Source: Phorcus lineatus (Eukaryota > Mollusca > Gastropoda > Trochida > Trochidae). Taken from it: a stretch of DNA of 64,000 bases. The notes under the pieces were generated by a model. It had not been told where the DNA came from, did no database searches, and saw nothing but the letters and a program-made list of their open reading frames with translations. The position numbers and the translations under genes are program-made. Position 1 is the first letter of the stretch. Every line of letters begins with the position of its first letter. The DNA is taken from contig OV121088.1 of the NCBI GenBank assembly GCA_921293015.1, forward strand, positions 32,215,645 to 32,279,644, read 5' to 3'. Positions 1 through 13,435 of the stretch are shown piece after piece.

Positions 1-752
1 CACACAAGACTACAGTTATTCCATGTCGTTGACAACATTTTAGATTGTTGGCTAAAAATTTAATAAAGGCTTTGATATAGCACTTGCCCATTACGAGCAT
101 GAAGTCACAATATCCCAGCACAAGAATGAAACAAAGTGGCCTGAGGCGAGGCAACACAAATGAGGATATCGATCGAGAACAAATTTACGGCATGTAGACA
201 GAAGTACACGAGATGCATCCATGACGCAGTCATTCATTCGAGATGCTGATGAATATGCTAATGAGGCAGCATGCATCCATTCCACGCAGCAAAATCACAG
301 AATTCTTCCTCTCCAACAAAAGAGTAACATCAGTAGGCTGTCAGCAGTGATTAGCAATGAATATTGTCACGTTTTTCCAGATAGAAATTTTTTTCAAAAT
401 ATTTTTTCTCATTTTCTTTTTTCTCTGCATCTATATGGACAACATATTCAACAGCTGCCCATGACACACAGAACTGATAAACAAACGGCTGAAAGACTTC
501 CCCTTGGAAGGAATAGAACAAGTATCTCTGACACCGTTTGTCCCTTTTCTCACGTCCCGGCAACACCTTGTTTCAACACACGCATTCATCAGGAGACACG
601 CTACAAATTGAGAACATAGCCAAGGAATTGATGCTGATAACACAGTCATGTTTTGGTTCCCTTTCTGTCCCGCTGAGATGTGTTGCTGATGGCAAAAGCT
701 TATTCGTCACTTAAATGTTGTAAGTCAAAGATTGAGTAGAGCGCAACAAGCA
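1..752. other. 3' UTR/flank of beta-TrCP
   Basis: Sequence downstream of the beta-TrCP stop at 753. The open frames here on both strands share no features with known proteins and I do not support them as genes. A 3' untranslated region is expected, but no poly(A) signal stood out. Confidence 0.5.
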
Positions 753-3700
753 TCATTTGGATATGTAAGTGTATGTTCTTGCGGGAGATCGTCCCCCTTC
801 GGGCACAGGTACATTTAGAAAGTCCCAAATGAGAATGGTGTCGTCATGAGAACTGCTAACAATCTGGAATTCATCGAACTGTAACCGAAATACACGGCCT
901 GAATGTTCCTGAAACCAAGAAAAAATATGCATGTTAAGCCAATTGCTTGAAAAGAATTGAAAATTGAAAGACCTGTCAATAAAACAAAAATTTTCATTTA
1001 GATAGCCCTGTAGATTTTTGCTTCATAAACATTTTTTTAAATGTGTGTATCCAAACGAGAGCCTGTGATTCAAGTTCATAAGATTTTTACAAGCAATGAT
1101 ATAAACTAACTACATAGCCTTTTTTGTGGCAGAATCTTTTTATCAGAATCATGGATTTTGCTCACATATTTCCTGAGGCGTGTTATGGAAAGAACCCTTA
1201 GAATTATGCGGTATCAATGAGGTACAGGTCATATAATTCATCACATTATCTCGACTTGGACAGCAATGTTGGCTACTCATTGGTTAAAAGCGGTCACGTG
1301 CCGTAGGTATATTTTTCTATATTAAACTGGGTCACGCGCAACCCTAGTAACAGAGACGACGTGCTGCCAAGAGTTATCTCCCTTGTCCCACTGTTAGGTA
1401 AACGAAGACTACGCTACGCTGGTTTGTTGAAACCTATTATTAGCTCAATGTATTTTCCACTACTTGAAGTCATTCGCATTTCTTTAATGGAACAAGTAAG
1501 TTCTTGTACAAAGGAAATGTTCGTGCGTAAATACTTTGATAAGTTACAAGACTTTCCATTGGCCTACCGGTTCCCTAGCCCGTAGCGAGGTTATCCATCA
1601 GTGAGCTGAAGATTGGAATCGCGAACTAAAAAACCAATTTCTTTACACATAGTAGTCATCACCGACTTTTCATTCATATCGAACATTCAAACCAACCTAA
1701 GCATTATTTTGTGATGCCTGCGTCATTGCATGTTCTATGCGTTCAAACTCTATCGCATCTTTCACGACGGTCCGCCATGACAGTCAGGAATATACAGCGA
1801 TTTTAGCGCTGCTTCAAATCGAACGTTTCCAAGGTGGAACGTATATATGAGGTCACGTGACCAAACAATCAAAACTTAAAAAGCCCCGCAATATTCGTTA
1901 TATTTATTCAAGTTCGTTAGTCTGTAATTTCTGTCTAGTACCGCTGCACGGTACTAGACTATACTTTTCGTGCTCTAAACGGTGATATAAAAATCATATT
2001 TGTAAATTCATAAATAAAAGAATAACATTGACAAGATAAGCCGCCATTTTGACCCATCCAATCTTTCAAGCCATATTTAAAGCATTAAATAAGGGTCCTC
2101 GTCGAGATAAATACGTTACCATGTGTCCACGAGTTTGATATGGAGATATATCATGTGTCCGAGTGAAATTTGATATTTAACTCGAACACATGATATATCT
2201 CCATATCAAACTCGTGGACACATGGTAACTTATATTATCTCAAAAAGGTTTCTCACGACCACCTCAAGATAACAATCTCCAAAACAACAGAGGGTACTGA
2301 CCACAAGTGTTCTGAGACAAAGGGTTCCTGCAGGGGCGCGAGGGTCCAAAGCAGCTTGAAGGTCCCACACTTTTATTTTACTGCAAGAAAGAACGGAAAA
2401 TATTATTTATTAATAAAAAAAATCCAAGAGATTTTCATAAATTTCTTCACCAACCTGTACATTTAAAAAAAATAAGAAGGGAGAAAAAACTTATCAATAT
2501 TTGGCAAACTTCCTTGATCAGTTACTGATGAGAAACTTGTTTACTAAGCTTTTTTTACAACCAAGTTGCTATTTTATTGATTCGCATATTCACAAAGATA
2601 TTCATATGTACAATCAATAAGAAAATAGATACTGAACAGTGGTTTCCAATCAGTAGTTTGAAGTCATTCAATACCTGCATTTGTAGGGTTTTTTTATAAA
2701 AACATACCCATCGTATGCTCCGCTGACAATTCTCTTGCTGTCGAAGCGGATACAACGTACAAGTTCCTCGTGTCCTTCCAAAACACGAAGGCAAGCTCCA
2801 CACTCTATATCCCATAACCTGTCATGGGGCAATAACATTGGTAAGAAAATAGATGATGTGGGTTTACACTTGCAAGGGTTTCTAACCTTTTCATAAAGAA
2901 TCATGCTTAACATCATTACATCATTACAAACCATATCATAATTCATTATTTGGATTGCCATTAATAAAAACAAATATACAAACAATAAATGATAATGATC
3001 AATTGAATTAATTTCTATTTTGAAGACTATTTACGAAATAAGGGCTGCATTAAAAATTGAGTACAAAATAAAGTTAATAAAAGGTGAATGGCAAATTTTT
3101 CTCCTTATGCTCTTTTACTATGACTCCACTTACCGTATGGTATTGTCTGAACTGCCGCTGACTACGAGTCTATCCCTGTACTGCAGACATGCTATTCCTC
3201 TCTTGTGACCGTTGAGCGTCCGAACAAACTCACAAGTGGATGTATTCCAAACCTAAACCAAATCAACATTCATTGTCAACCAGATCAGTTTTCATCAACA
3301 TTTCTGAACTTGTTCAGAAAAAATTATAGTCTATGGAGCCAAAAATATAATTTAAAGGAAACAGACGTTAACATGTCTGTATCTTCTGAAGAAGAAATGT
3401 TGTTGAATTTGAGATTTTATAGCACTTCCATCAAATGATTGCAGAACTTGCAACCTAAAATCTGTAATCACCTTGATTGTTCTGTCCCCTGATGCAGAGA
3501 CAATGTACTTCTCGTCAAAGTCAACTACATTGACAGCTGCCCTGTGACCGACCAGCACTCGTCTCAAGTTGATCTCAGTTGGTGACTGCATGTCCCAAAC
3601 AGCTATTGATCGGTCCTGTAACATGCCAGTCAGCAAATTCAATTACTGAAATCTTTGTAACCAATTACCTTGTTTCCCCTCATTCAGACTGTTCTATCTT

Positions 3701-6700
3701 GAGGACATTTGTGCTTGTACTTTTCATGCATTGAAATAACACATATATTAAAAAAATCACCATTGTATCTCAAAATTTCTGTTTTAAGTAATGCCTACCT
3801 ATTTCCCGTTTCTTAGCTAGTTCACTTCCTCATAGTAATCACAAGCCATTCTAGAATATTAGCTGACATCAAATTTTAGATTTCTTTCAGTCTATGAATG
3901 ATTCAAGAATAAAGACCAAGGTCTAGATTTTCGAAGCTCTCTTAGTGCTAAATTAGTCGTAGGCCAATGTTAATTGATGGTACTTACGACTATCTTAGTG
4001 CTAAGAGAGTTTCGAAAATCTAGGCCCAAGTTTTCAAAGGAGTTTATCTTTTTCATATCTGCATGTTTCATGTTATTTGTTGGAAGCCTTCACAGAAAAT
4101 AAGAAATAAGTCAGATTCAGATGTAAGGCAAATCAATCACAAATTTTGTTCCTATGGCCAACCAGTAAGCTAATAGTACTTAAAGAAAGGGAACTGAGAG
4201 AACCAACGATATATGAATAATGAGCATGTCCATAAACGAGTTGGGAAGGGAGAACGCACCTTTGAGCAGGTTACCATGATGCCATCGTTGAACCTGAGAT
4301 GGAGGACAGCCTCACAGTGGTGGATCAGTGTGTTCAGCATCTCGCCCGTCTTCACGTCCCACACTCTGTAACACAACCAGGATATTACAACAAATGTCTC
4401 AATATCTCAACAAATAGTTTTTTTTAAATGTCAAGCTCTTTAGAATCATTCAGCATAAATCTTGGTCTTTATTTTGAGATGGAAACCATTTGAATGGGCA
4501 ATTTCAAATTAAACTAAGTCAGCCAACATTCTTATCAAACTAAAAAAACAATTTTTTGTAGTTTATATGCCTTAAACACAATACTCTCTCGGAATATTGT
4601 TATTCTTGCTTGTCACAAGAAATATTAATCCCCCATCAATCCCAACTACTTAATTCTCCACAGGACATTACTTTAAAAACAATTATCTCAGTTCTTTACA
4701 GTTACAAAACAGTATGTCACTTGTTTCAAGATATGTAACAGGAAATGCACTTCATTGACAAACCTGACGGTGGAGTCGCTGGAGCCCGAGATGATGATGT
4801 TCTCATCGTACTGAAGGCACAACACGGAGCCCGTGTGTCCGGTCAACACCTGCACACACTCGAGGGTGTTGCGGTCCCACATCTGCAACAAACATCTACC
4901 TGTACTAGAACATAGACATAGATCTACCTACCCACCTGCCCTCCCTCCCTTATCTTTATAGATACTGCTCTTTTTCATCTGTTTAGTTTACTCCCATCTA
5001 TGCCAGGATATTTTTTCTTACAGAAGTGATTGTGAAAATCTAAATAAAGTTTCTAAGGGAAACTTAATAAATTAGACATGGTTCAGTTTAGTCACTTCAT
5101 GATAGAATACCAAGGGGTTTTATCTGTAATGTATGTAACTTTGGAAATCTAATTGAAATTTCTAGATGAAAAATTCCTATTTCAAAATGTTAATATTAAT
5201 TAAGTCCAGAAATTAGTGTCTTCAATAATTCCATAAAACAAATTAAAAAATACACTTCGTTCATACAACAGTTGCATTTAAAACTTGTCATCATTTTTAT
5301 TATTTATCACTAACATTTAACAATTTCAGCACAAAATCAAAATTTATGTTATTCATGATTCAAATTGACAGTCTACAGTAAGCAAACATGTTTGAGTCAT
5401 GCAAAAACCGCTGTGTCCATGCACCAAGTCACCAGCTTATATCTACTGGAACATAGCACTACAAAAAGCACCTTAACCAGTATAGAGCAGTTTTTAACAT
5501 TACTGAAAATGTGATACGATTCCCTCCTCAGCAGGTCAAAAACAAAGGAAACTAAAACCTGAATCTAAAAACACCCAAAAGCAAGGGATAAACGAAAAAT
5601 AATTATTTCTGCTTTAATTACTTTCATAAAGTTAGTGATCTGAATATGATTTGATAAATTATCAATATGTACCTGTAATAAATTATCAATATGTACCTGT
5701 AAATATTAAAGATGAATACCTGAATCACTTCAGTTTATTTTCAGGGATCAGAGGCCATTTCTCACAAATGTTGGCTTGGAATGGCTTGAATTTTTTTTAT
5801 ATACAGTCATATGACAGACCATTGTAAAGAGCCCGGAAATATTGGATAATTGCCAAACTGTGTGTCACAAAAGATTGATTCTGTATGCATACATACTAAT
5901 TTTCAGCTGATGCAGCAAATGATCGAAAATTAACCTATTGAAGACCACTATGTTTGTTACCATTTCGGCAAAAGGTGGATAAAAAAAACTTTTCAAGAGA
6001 AGGAATTCCGCAATCCTGAGAAGGGAAGCAAATCACTGCACTTACTTGAAGAATGAAAAAGCAATACACGTACATATACCTTGATAGTGTTGTCTCTCAA
6101 CCCACTGATGATCTTATTGTCATCATATTGGAGACAGTACACCCCCTTGCTGGTCTCGCTCCGACAGTGGATCCTCTGCAGCGTGTGACGGCCCGTGCGC
6201 CAGTTGCTCTCAATTCTCTACAAAACCAACACATCAACAGTGAAGTTTAAGTCAAAGTCTAACTACAGATTCAGGCTACAATGATTACGGAATCCAAGTC
6301 AAGTTAAGCAAGACTTGAGTCGAGGACTTGAGTACCTGTCATTACTTGTATTACCATATTCATAACTTACTGTTTGATATTTTTCAATCAACGGCATACT
6401 CAAACTGAAACTCTATTAATTTTAATTTTTCATGTATTTTGCTAAAACATATTCCAAGAAACGCATGGATAGAGAACAAGTTCCTTGGATTTACTAGTAT
6501 ATTGCAAGTTTGGGAGGTTTCAATGTACATAGTGATACCGACATCGTTATCAACAAGTATATTTTTATTATCTACACGAAATATCGCAATCTTGAAATAA
6601 CAACGTTGTAAATCAATAGAACTTGTTTGCTATTCATTTTACTAACTTCTAAATGCCTCTCACGGACATCATGAAAAGCATGATCAAAATTCATAGCAAA

Positions 6701-9700
6701 CGAAATAATTATTATCATAATTTCCCTTCATGTTGGCTAAACTATTAAAAAACTAACAAATCAATATATATTGTCTTTTTGTGACTATAAGTGAGTGAGT
6801 TATTGTTTAATGCCACTTGGGCAATATTTCAGCCATTAGCGGCGATTTTGTGACTTTAAATCTAGAAAATGCATTGATGAGGTGCAAGCCTTTAAACACA
6901 CTTTCTCTGTGTGAGCCAAAAAGTAGCATAGGTAATAAACTTCAATGCAAAAGCTGCCTTGTGTCTTATGCTAAGTAAAATGAAATTATCCAATGGATAG
7001 AATTGATTTATTACTTTTGACATAAAGCATAACTCACGTCAATATCCTGAATAATCTGGGGGTAGAGACTTCTGTAGAACTTGTGATCTTTTTGAGGTTC
7101 ACCTTGCTTTGGTTTGAATAAGAATTGGATCCTGAAAAACAAAAAAATCTGAATGAAACAAGTTATCAGTTTTAACTTCTTAAAAGTCAAGTCAATTATG
7201 CTTTTTAGCTAATTTCAACAGAATAACATATGTAAGTATGACACTGACTAATGTAGGGGTTGATCAAATTTTTCCCCCTAAATAACAAAGTATCAATTGA
7301 AGTTCAAAGATTATACTTCTTTGTCGACCAAAAATATTAACACAACAAATACCTGAAATTGAAATTGTTCTATCTATAATAAATATCTTTATTATTTTTC
7401 AAAGATGGAACCAAAATGAATATCAGAATAAATATTTTCCAGCATAATCAACATCTGTTTGTTAACCCTCAACTATTGGTATTATTCAATGTGTGTTTGG
7501 CTGGGAAGTACACAATAATACAATCACAGTGATACTCACAATAAATATGTGCACAGGCATTGAATCAATTTTTTTGCATTCCAAATAACTACACATCATA
7601 TTGTTAAATTCCTGTATCAAGCTAGATCACTTTTACATTACATCATAAAGAAATTAATCGAGCTTTAAAGCCAGTAATGTTGCCATATAGTTTAGTTTGA
7701 TATAGTTTTCATTCTGAATATTGTTAAATCTACATGAGGATGCCTTTAAAAACTGAATTGTAAGTATTGTTGACACAATGTCAGTGGTCAGAATTTAGTT
7801 CATTTAAAAAAAAATCAAGTTTGCCAATTATTAGGCCGGCTCCTTGTGTCTTGAATATTCCAAGACCATTGGCTGGGTACATGGTGAAACGTCAACTCAC
7901 CATCCTCTCCTGTCTGCAAGCCCCTTCCAGAGGCTGTCGGTGAGAACTTTCCTCTCGATGAGTTTCTTCCACAGGTTGCCTTCCGAGATAACGCGGTACC
8001 ACTCCTTACATACCAGTTCTGCAGAACACAGGGACTGCGAGTCCAGGTAGCCAAGAATGTTCTCCGCAACATGGTCCAAACCTTTGGCTGAAATACAAGA
8101 GAGTTGAAGGATATCACTTGTAGACCTGTGTATCGTGGCCTCAGTGGCGAGACGATATATCCCGATTCCAGTTTTATTAGGCGAGACAATATCATTGAAG
8201 TATTGCAAGGGAACCTGCGAGACGATTATCATCACGATAGAGTGGTTGCGATACAATACATACAATACGTATCACGGTGCTCTACATTTCATGAAAGTAG
8301 AATATATAGGACATAAAAAAGTAATGTTTTTTTCTTATATACAAACTGTCAAACATTACATGAAGGGAAATCGCAAAATTAGAGAGGTTGAGAAATTGCT
8401 GATAAAATATCACAAATATCATGAAAGTTCTGTTTGTGTGATCACTCTAAGCTCTGAAATAGAGACTTATTTGTTTGTAACATGTTATGTTAACAGTATC
8501 AGGATATATTGTCTCTTATGGCGATACATCGTTGTATCGTGGACCCTCACGATATAAATATCCTGATATATTGTCTAAATGTGTTTTGTAACGATGCACT
8601 TGTATCGCGTAGTAGACGATGCAAACATCGATACTATCGATAAATCGTTACACCACTTATCACTTGACAGAACTGTTTATTGTATAGATAACCGAGGAAA
8701 ATGAATTTGGTGTTGACAGTGTTCAACCTTTGGCTTCTTAAACAAAAAAGCTATCATAAAGCAATATACATTTATATGCAAAGTTTGACTTACAGGATTT
8801 GTTATAACTGTCTGACCTAAAGAGTCAATATACATAAATTGTGCCATTTGGATATTCCAGATAAACATTTCCCCCTACCTTTTAGAAACTGGCCATTCTG
8901 TTTAATATTCATAAACTTTATTTCTGGAAGTTTATGAGTTTTCAACAAATTTTCACCAAAGGATAGAAAATAGCTCCTCACAGGTTTGTGGATAAAGTAT
9001 TTTGGGGGGAGAAGTTGAAAATTTGAAAGATTTACAGACACTTAACAACAAGTCATGAAATAAGCCTATCTAGTATATAAGGCCTTTGAAGGTAAAGATA
9101 TGCAATGTGCTGAACAACAGCTTTCACTAGAATAATAAAAGAGACTTCTGTCACGTCAAGTAACTTCCCCCACAGCCATGGGTACACAGACCTTATCTAA
9201 AAACATATATTCCCATGTCTCTTATCTACTTCAATCAACTTGGGATTAACTCTTGTTGCACTCTGAGAGAGGGCAACATTTGCATTCATTTACATCACAA
9301 TAAAAAATTTTTCCATCTGTCAAATTTCAGAAATCTTAGGTACTTGAAAAATTATGTCTAGAATTAACTTTCCTAATCCTCATTAAGAAGTACAGAATCC
9401 TCAATTTACCAGTGACTTTTTTGATTTCTAATTCTAACTTCATTATGTCTATACTTTTTAAAATCTTCAAGGCTCTCTTATTAAGTTCCTTCACTAAGAT
9501 GCTGGTCCAAAGACCTAAAATTAAGTTCAGTTGACTTCAAATATTTTCATTTTGAACATTCATCATGTCTGCAGTATAATAGGATGCTTTTCAAACTGAA
9601 TTGTCATGAGCTAGCTTTTGAAAGTGACTATCCTTGGTCTCTAAATATTGACAAAGAGTTTTGTTTGTGTTACCATAAGACGATGTGTTGACATAAGCAT

Positions 9701-10530
9701 CATTGTCATTACACAATGAAATGCTCATGAAGGGTTTACGAAAAGCAAATTGTTTGTTTGCATGACATGTCAAAATATTATCAACAATATAATTTATTCT
9801 CAGATGACCTTTTATCAAGGCAAAATCTTTTTCTTTTTTTAGGAGGGAACACAAATGAAGGCCCTGGTAAACCACTCCATTGATTACTAGTATGATTAAT
9901 GACTTCATAAATAACTTCATAAATAAGTTTTAAAATTTATATACTTACCTGTGCATTATGACATGAAATTGATGAATAGGTTCAGATTACACCTTTACAG
10001 ACAAAATATCTACAGTTTACACTAAAAGTGGTAATTACACAATATTACTTACATCATATGTAAAAATCAGCTTAACATAGGATAATTGAATGAAAATTTT
10101 ATTAATCTCATTTTCTAATTTGCAAACAGATTGTGACAGGTTAAAACATTTTTTAAAAATGTATGAATTAATAATTTTTCTCACCTGGTAATGCAGTAAT
10201 AAAATCCCTCTGAAGCATCGGCCTAAGATAAGCATTAATTTGTCCATGTTGGTAGTGACACATACGAGCTAGTAAATGCTCCACAAAGGCAATTTGTTCA
10301 TATTCAGCCCATTTCTCAAACTGTGTAGTGCACAAGTCTCTCTCCTGGAGATACTTTTCCGAAGGCTCTGGCGTCATCTTTGTCGAACTTTTCACAATGG
10401 CTGCACTCTCCGCCTGAAGAGAGTCCAAGCATGGGATTAAACTCCTAAACTTGTTGACGGCAAATATTTGCTTTAGAGTATCTTGGCTAAAACATAGAGA
10501 TGCTTTAGAGAATTTTGATTTACAAGGCAT
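753..10530 (-). CDS. BTRC/FBXW11: beta-TrCP / FBXW11 (Slimb) F-box WD40 protein, 11 exons
   Basis: Substrate receptor of the SCF (Skp1-Cul1-F-box) ubiquitin ligase; the family binds phosphodegrons (DSGxxS) in beta-catenin, IkB and Cubitus interruptus. Exons (minus): 10530-10185, 8087-7901, 7131-7038, 6217-6080, 4882-4764, 4365-4260, 3615-3472, 3252-3134, 2818-2708, 2380-2302, 908-753. All junctions are GT-AG and all phases close, giving 532 aa, close to the human paralogues. Residues 59-115 are the N-terminal dimerisation region ([10 protein letters not shown] ... [13 protein letters not shown]), 118-178 the F-box, and about 220-525 the seven-blade WD40 propeller ([62 protein letters not shown]). 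The sequence is very close to Drosophila Slimb and vertebrate BTRC from memory. The first 58 residues are lineage-specific; the frame stays open upstream of the ATG to a stop at 10621-10623, so an upstream exon is possible. Invertebrates usually have one gene for the vertebrate BTRC/FBXW11 pair. Confidence 0.96.
909..2301. other. Last intron of beta-TrCP, with palindromic repeats
   Basis: Non-coding. It holds a perfect 11-bp-arm hairpin at 1933-1959 (GTCTAGTACCG, 5-nt loop), a 12-bp palindrome GGTCACGTGACC at 1851-1862, a related GGTCACGTG near 1291, and the long hairpin at 2104-2241. The two CACGTG regions are similar in inverted orientation, so 1270-1870 may be one old inverted-repeat element. 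Confidence 0.55.
2104..2241. repeat. Near-perfect 50-bp-arm inverted repeat
   Basis: Arms 2115-2164 and 2180-2229 are reverse complements with one mismatch that I can see, separated by about 15 bp. A looser match extends outward (GAGATAA ... TTATCTC). It looks like a young foldback or MITE with no coding content. Confidence 0.9.
3920..4026. mobile_element. Palindromic MITE, family CTAGATTTTCGAA
   Basis: Terminal arms starting GGTCTAGATTTTCGAA and ending TTCGAAAATCTAGGCC are inverted copies of about 45 bp with a short centre, in the intron between beta-TrCP exons 6 and 7. A one-armed relative is at 34402-34475. No coding sequence. Confidence 0.75.
6789..6850. repeat. Short interspersed repeat, gtgagtgagttattg type
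   Basis: Contains GTGAGTGAGTTATTG followed by GGCAATATTTCAGCCATT and GCGGCGAT. The same block recurs at 46651-46730, and a partial GAATGAGTGAGTTGTTG is near 10650. Sequences of this form are abundant in gastropod genomes (from memory). In a beta-TrCP intron. Confidence 0.7.
8103..8660. mobile_element. Degenerate GATA/TCG-rich repeat, hAT-like end
   Basis: Intron 1 of beta-TrCP. The right edge, read on the minus strand, is AGTGGTGTAACGATTTATCG followed by TATCGATG motifs, resembling a widespread animal hAT terminus from memory. Repeats of CGATATAT, ATATCCTGATA and GTATCG run through it. The 140-aa plus-strand open frame at 8135-8557 lies within it and is not a gene. Confidence 0.45.
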
Positions 10531-13139
10531 GCCTAAAACTAATCTATTTCTAGTTTCAAATAGTTCGAGTCCAGCTCGACGTTCCCACTTAAAACGAGCA
10601 TAACCTTCAATATGGACAAACTAAAACCTTTGAACTAGTTTACTGTGAATGAGTGAGTTGTTGTGATGTATTTTATAACCTCAGTGATCTTTGTCATGTG
10701 AAACCTTTTTATGCAGCTACAATAGACGAGTCACAGCTTAATGACAAAAACTTATTGTGTTGGTAGGCTAAAAATATCTTGCTTATTCTTATGGTCAATG
10801 ATGACTTGAGTTAACTAGAAGTACTGCGGTCAGACTTATCTCCAGGGATGGTCGACTTCCTCTGGTTCACTGGTGGTGACTAAGCATAACAAACAATAAA
10901 ACTAGACTGAAGTTTAGAAAAAAACTTATAAATCCAATTTAAGTGGTGAAAAAGTTTCGATGACCCCCTTTTATCATTTCTGAATGTTTCTTTATTAAAC
11001 TGAGCACATCATACTGCACTTTTAGCAATATGTTAAATGTATATGTTAGTCAAAATGCTGTTTTTCTTAAATTATGGTCTTATATTAATATTCTTTAACC
11101 ACTGTCATGATTTTAATAAATGGTCCTCCTATACATATTAAAATGTGTCTGAAAGGATTTTGAATTTATTCATGTAAAGCGTGTGCCTTGTCTAAATGGA
11201 CAAAGTCAGTCAAAATTTGCTGATAACAGCTTTGATATTAATGCCAATATCTCTTTAAAACGTTCACTGACCCAACAGATTTTCTTACATTTATAAATAA
11301 ATTACATAATAAACTCGCTATCTTGAAACAATTACCGAATTATGAAATATTTTAAAGTCATATCCCATCTCTCTTCAAATTTAAAAGCTGAACTGAAACT
11401 GACACCAAAACTTGTAGTCATCATACAGCTAAGCTAAAACTCTACATATCACTGGACAGAAAACAATTACAAACATGAAATACACCTACATGTCAATACG
11501 CCAACCAGTCCAGTAATTGAGTAAATGTGTCCCAGTCTGAACAAGCAGGCTCTCTAAGGGAAATTAAATACAGCTGAAGTTACCTAGATTACTGTGGCAG
11601 GTACGTGGTGGTGTAATTGAGCTGTTTAGCAGGCACTACTCCTCGACTGTCACCAGGGCTATGGTAACAAGACCGGACTACACAAGATATACGAGAGGTG
11701 GAATATCAGCCCTACCATCTACATGCAATACAACTATTATTTCACTGTGGTGAACTTTTTTGACCTGCCTGATGACCCCTACACTCCTCGCTGGAGGGGA
11801 CAGAGGGTGGCTGACCCAGTACCCTTTGTATATGTCCTGTGAATGGCCGAGACAAAGCTACATGTTATCATACCTCTATCAATCAGTACTTCACATGAGC
11901 GAACAAACACAATGAGACATTCTACCCCTTCACATAACATCTCCCATCTACAGCAAGATTCATATCCCCATATTAATCAAATCTGTAATTATGAGAGGCA
12001 AGATAAATGACTTTTTGGGGATGGACATGATAGCACAGATGAAAAGAGATGTGAACATCAGAACGTAATGTAAACCTGCCTATTGATTCCTTCTGAAGAC
12101 TTTTACATGCTACAGCTTTTGCGGCCGATCCCATCACAGAAATGATTAATCTACCAGCCATACATAGATAATGTTTCACCGGGGAGCGTGATGGTTAATA
12201 AAACTTTCATAGGCAGCAGTAGTCACTTGCTGTCAATAACTATTTCCTTGATAGATTAAACACAAAGAAATATGAGAGTGTGGGAGATGATAATCATGAT
12301 AATTAACTTATACAGTTTTCACTTGACGATTTTGTTCTGCTTTTTTTGCCTTTAATACTAGTGAATACATTAAGGAAGCAATGTATCTAAAGTCTTACTG
12401 AATAATATCTAGCTATAAAATTTATCATATAATTTACAACAACGTGTTTTTATACATTTTGTGAATTTATATAAGAAAACCAAATATGGGCAAAATTGTC
12501 TTAGAAAACATCACATTTAGTATAGAGGTAACAGTGTACTGCTATTCAAAATGTCAAAGAAGTTGACAAATGTAAGAATTAAAAAATACAGAAATGCCAA
12601 AAATATAGTCATTTGATTGAAGATTTATTTGTTTTCAGACACCTTTCAGGTATAATTTACATATAGGTGGAAAAGCAGACCTATGGAGCAGTCACCTGGC
12701 AGAATATTTCACCCCTATTAAACATTGATTTAGTCTGCATGAATGTCTACTTAATATGAAAGAATAATATAGCAATTACCTTAAGTGACTCAAATTATTC
12801 ATTCATATTGAAATGAGCAATCTATCTCTGAGGTAAGAATGCAAGATCTAATTGATTGAATATTTTTTTGCAACTAGTGTGAAATATACTTTATGGACAA
12901 AGAGATATGAATTAACACATTAATATTAATACCTTTAGAAAGTATAATACAGTATGTATGTTTAAATGTATCATATCGATGACGGTAATTGTACAGCAGT
13001 TCTATAGAAAAAGGATTTTCACTTTCAGAATTGTTAAGCTTATTGGTTTATTATGCCAATATAGCATCAATTACATGTATTAAAATTCAGTATCTATTCA
13101 TATTATTATCAATATGGGTTTTTATGCTTCTTTCAAGGG

Positions 13140-13435
13140 TTTTTCACCTGTATCTCACCTGCTGGTGATACTGCAGGTAAAAAGCCTCCAACACTATTGT
13201 GGCTATGCATTGCAGTGAAACATGCGAGCATTTGCTGGAACTAGCGAACCAAAGGTGGTATTGCAAATTCAGTGCAGTGCAGCACTGCAACCAAACCCAA
13301 TTGCATGTAATGATGTTGAAAATGTTCTCTACTGCAGACAAAGTTGCAGAGGCTGAGCCCCTTGTGGGATTTGAACCCACGCCTCTTGAGCCGAATCTGA
13401 TAACAATAACCACAGTGCTATCCTGCCCCCAAAAG
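13140..13435 (-). repeat. tRNA-derived SINE, copy 1
   Basis: On the minus strand a tRNA-like head lies at about 13350-13435, with a degenerate B box (GGTTCAAATCC), followed by a body containing CAACTTTGTCTGCAGTAGA and CGCTAGTTCCAG. The same body follows the tRNA head in copy 2. The head is too degenerate to be a functional tRNA gene. Confidence 0.75.

Noticed and set aside
1361..1585. 74-codon plus-strand frame in the last beta-TrCP intron
   Set aside because: No recognisable features; lies within a probable old inverted-repeat element.
5652..5701. Short tandem duplication ATTATCAATATGTACCTGTA
   Set aside because: Two-copy 23-bp repeat in AT-rich intron; trivial.
8135..8557. 140-codon plus-strand frame
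   Set aside because: Lies in a GATA/TCG-rich repeat in a beta-TrCP intron; no domain features.
13350..13435. tRNA-like sequence with B box
   Set aside because: Degenerate cloverleaf and attached SINE body shared with 15.6-16.5 kb; SINE head, not a tRNA gene.
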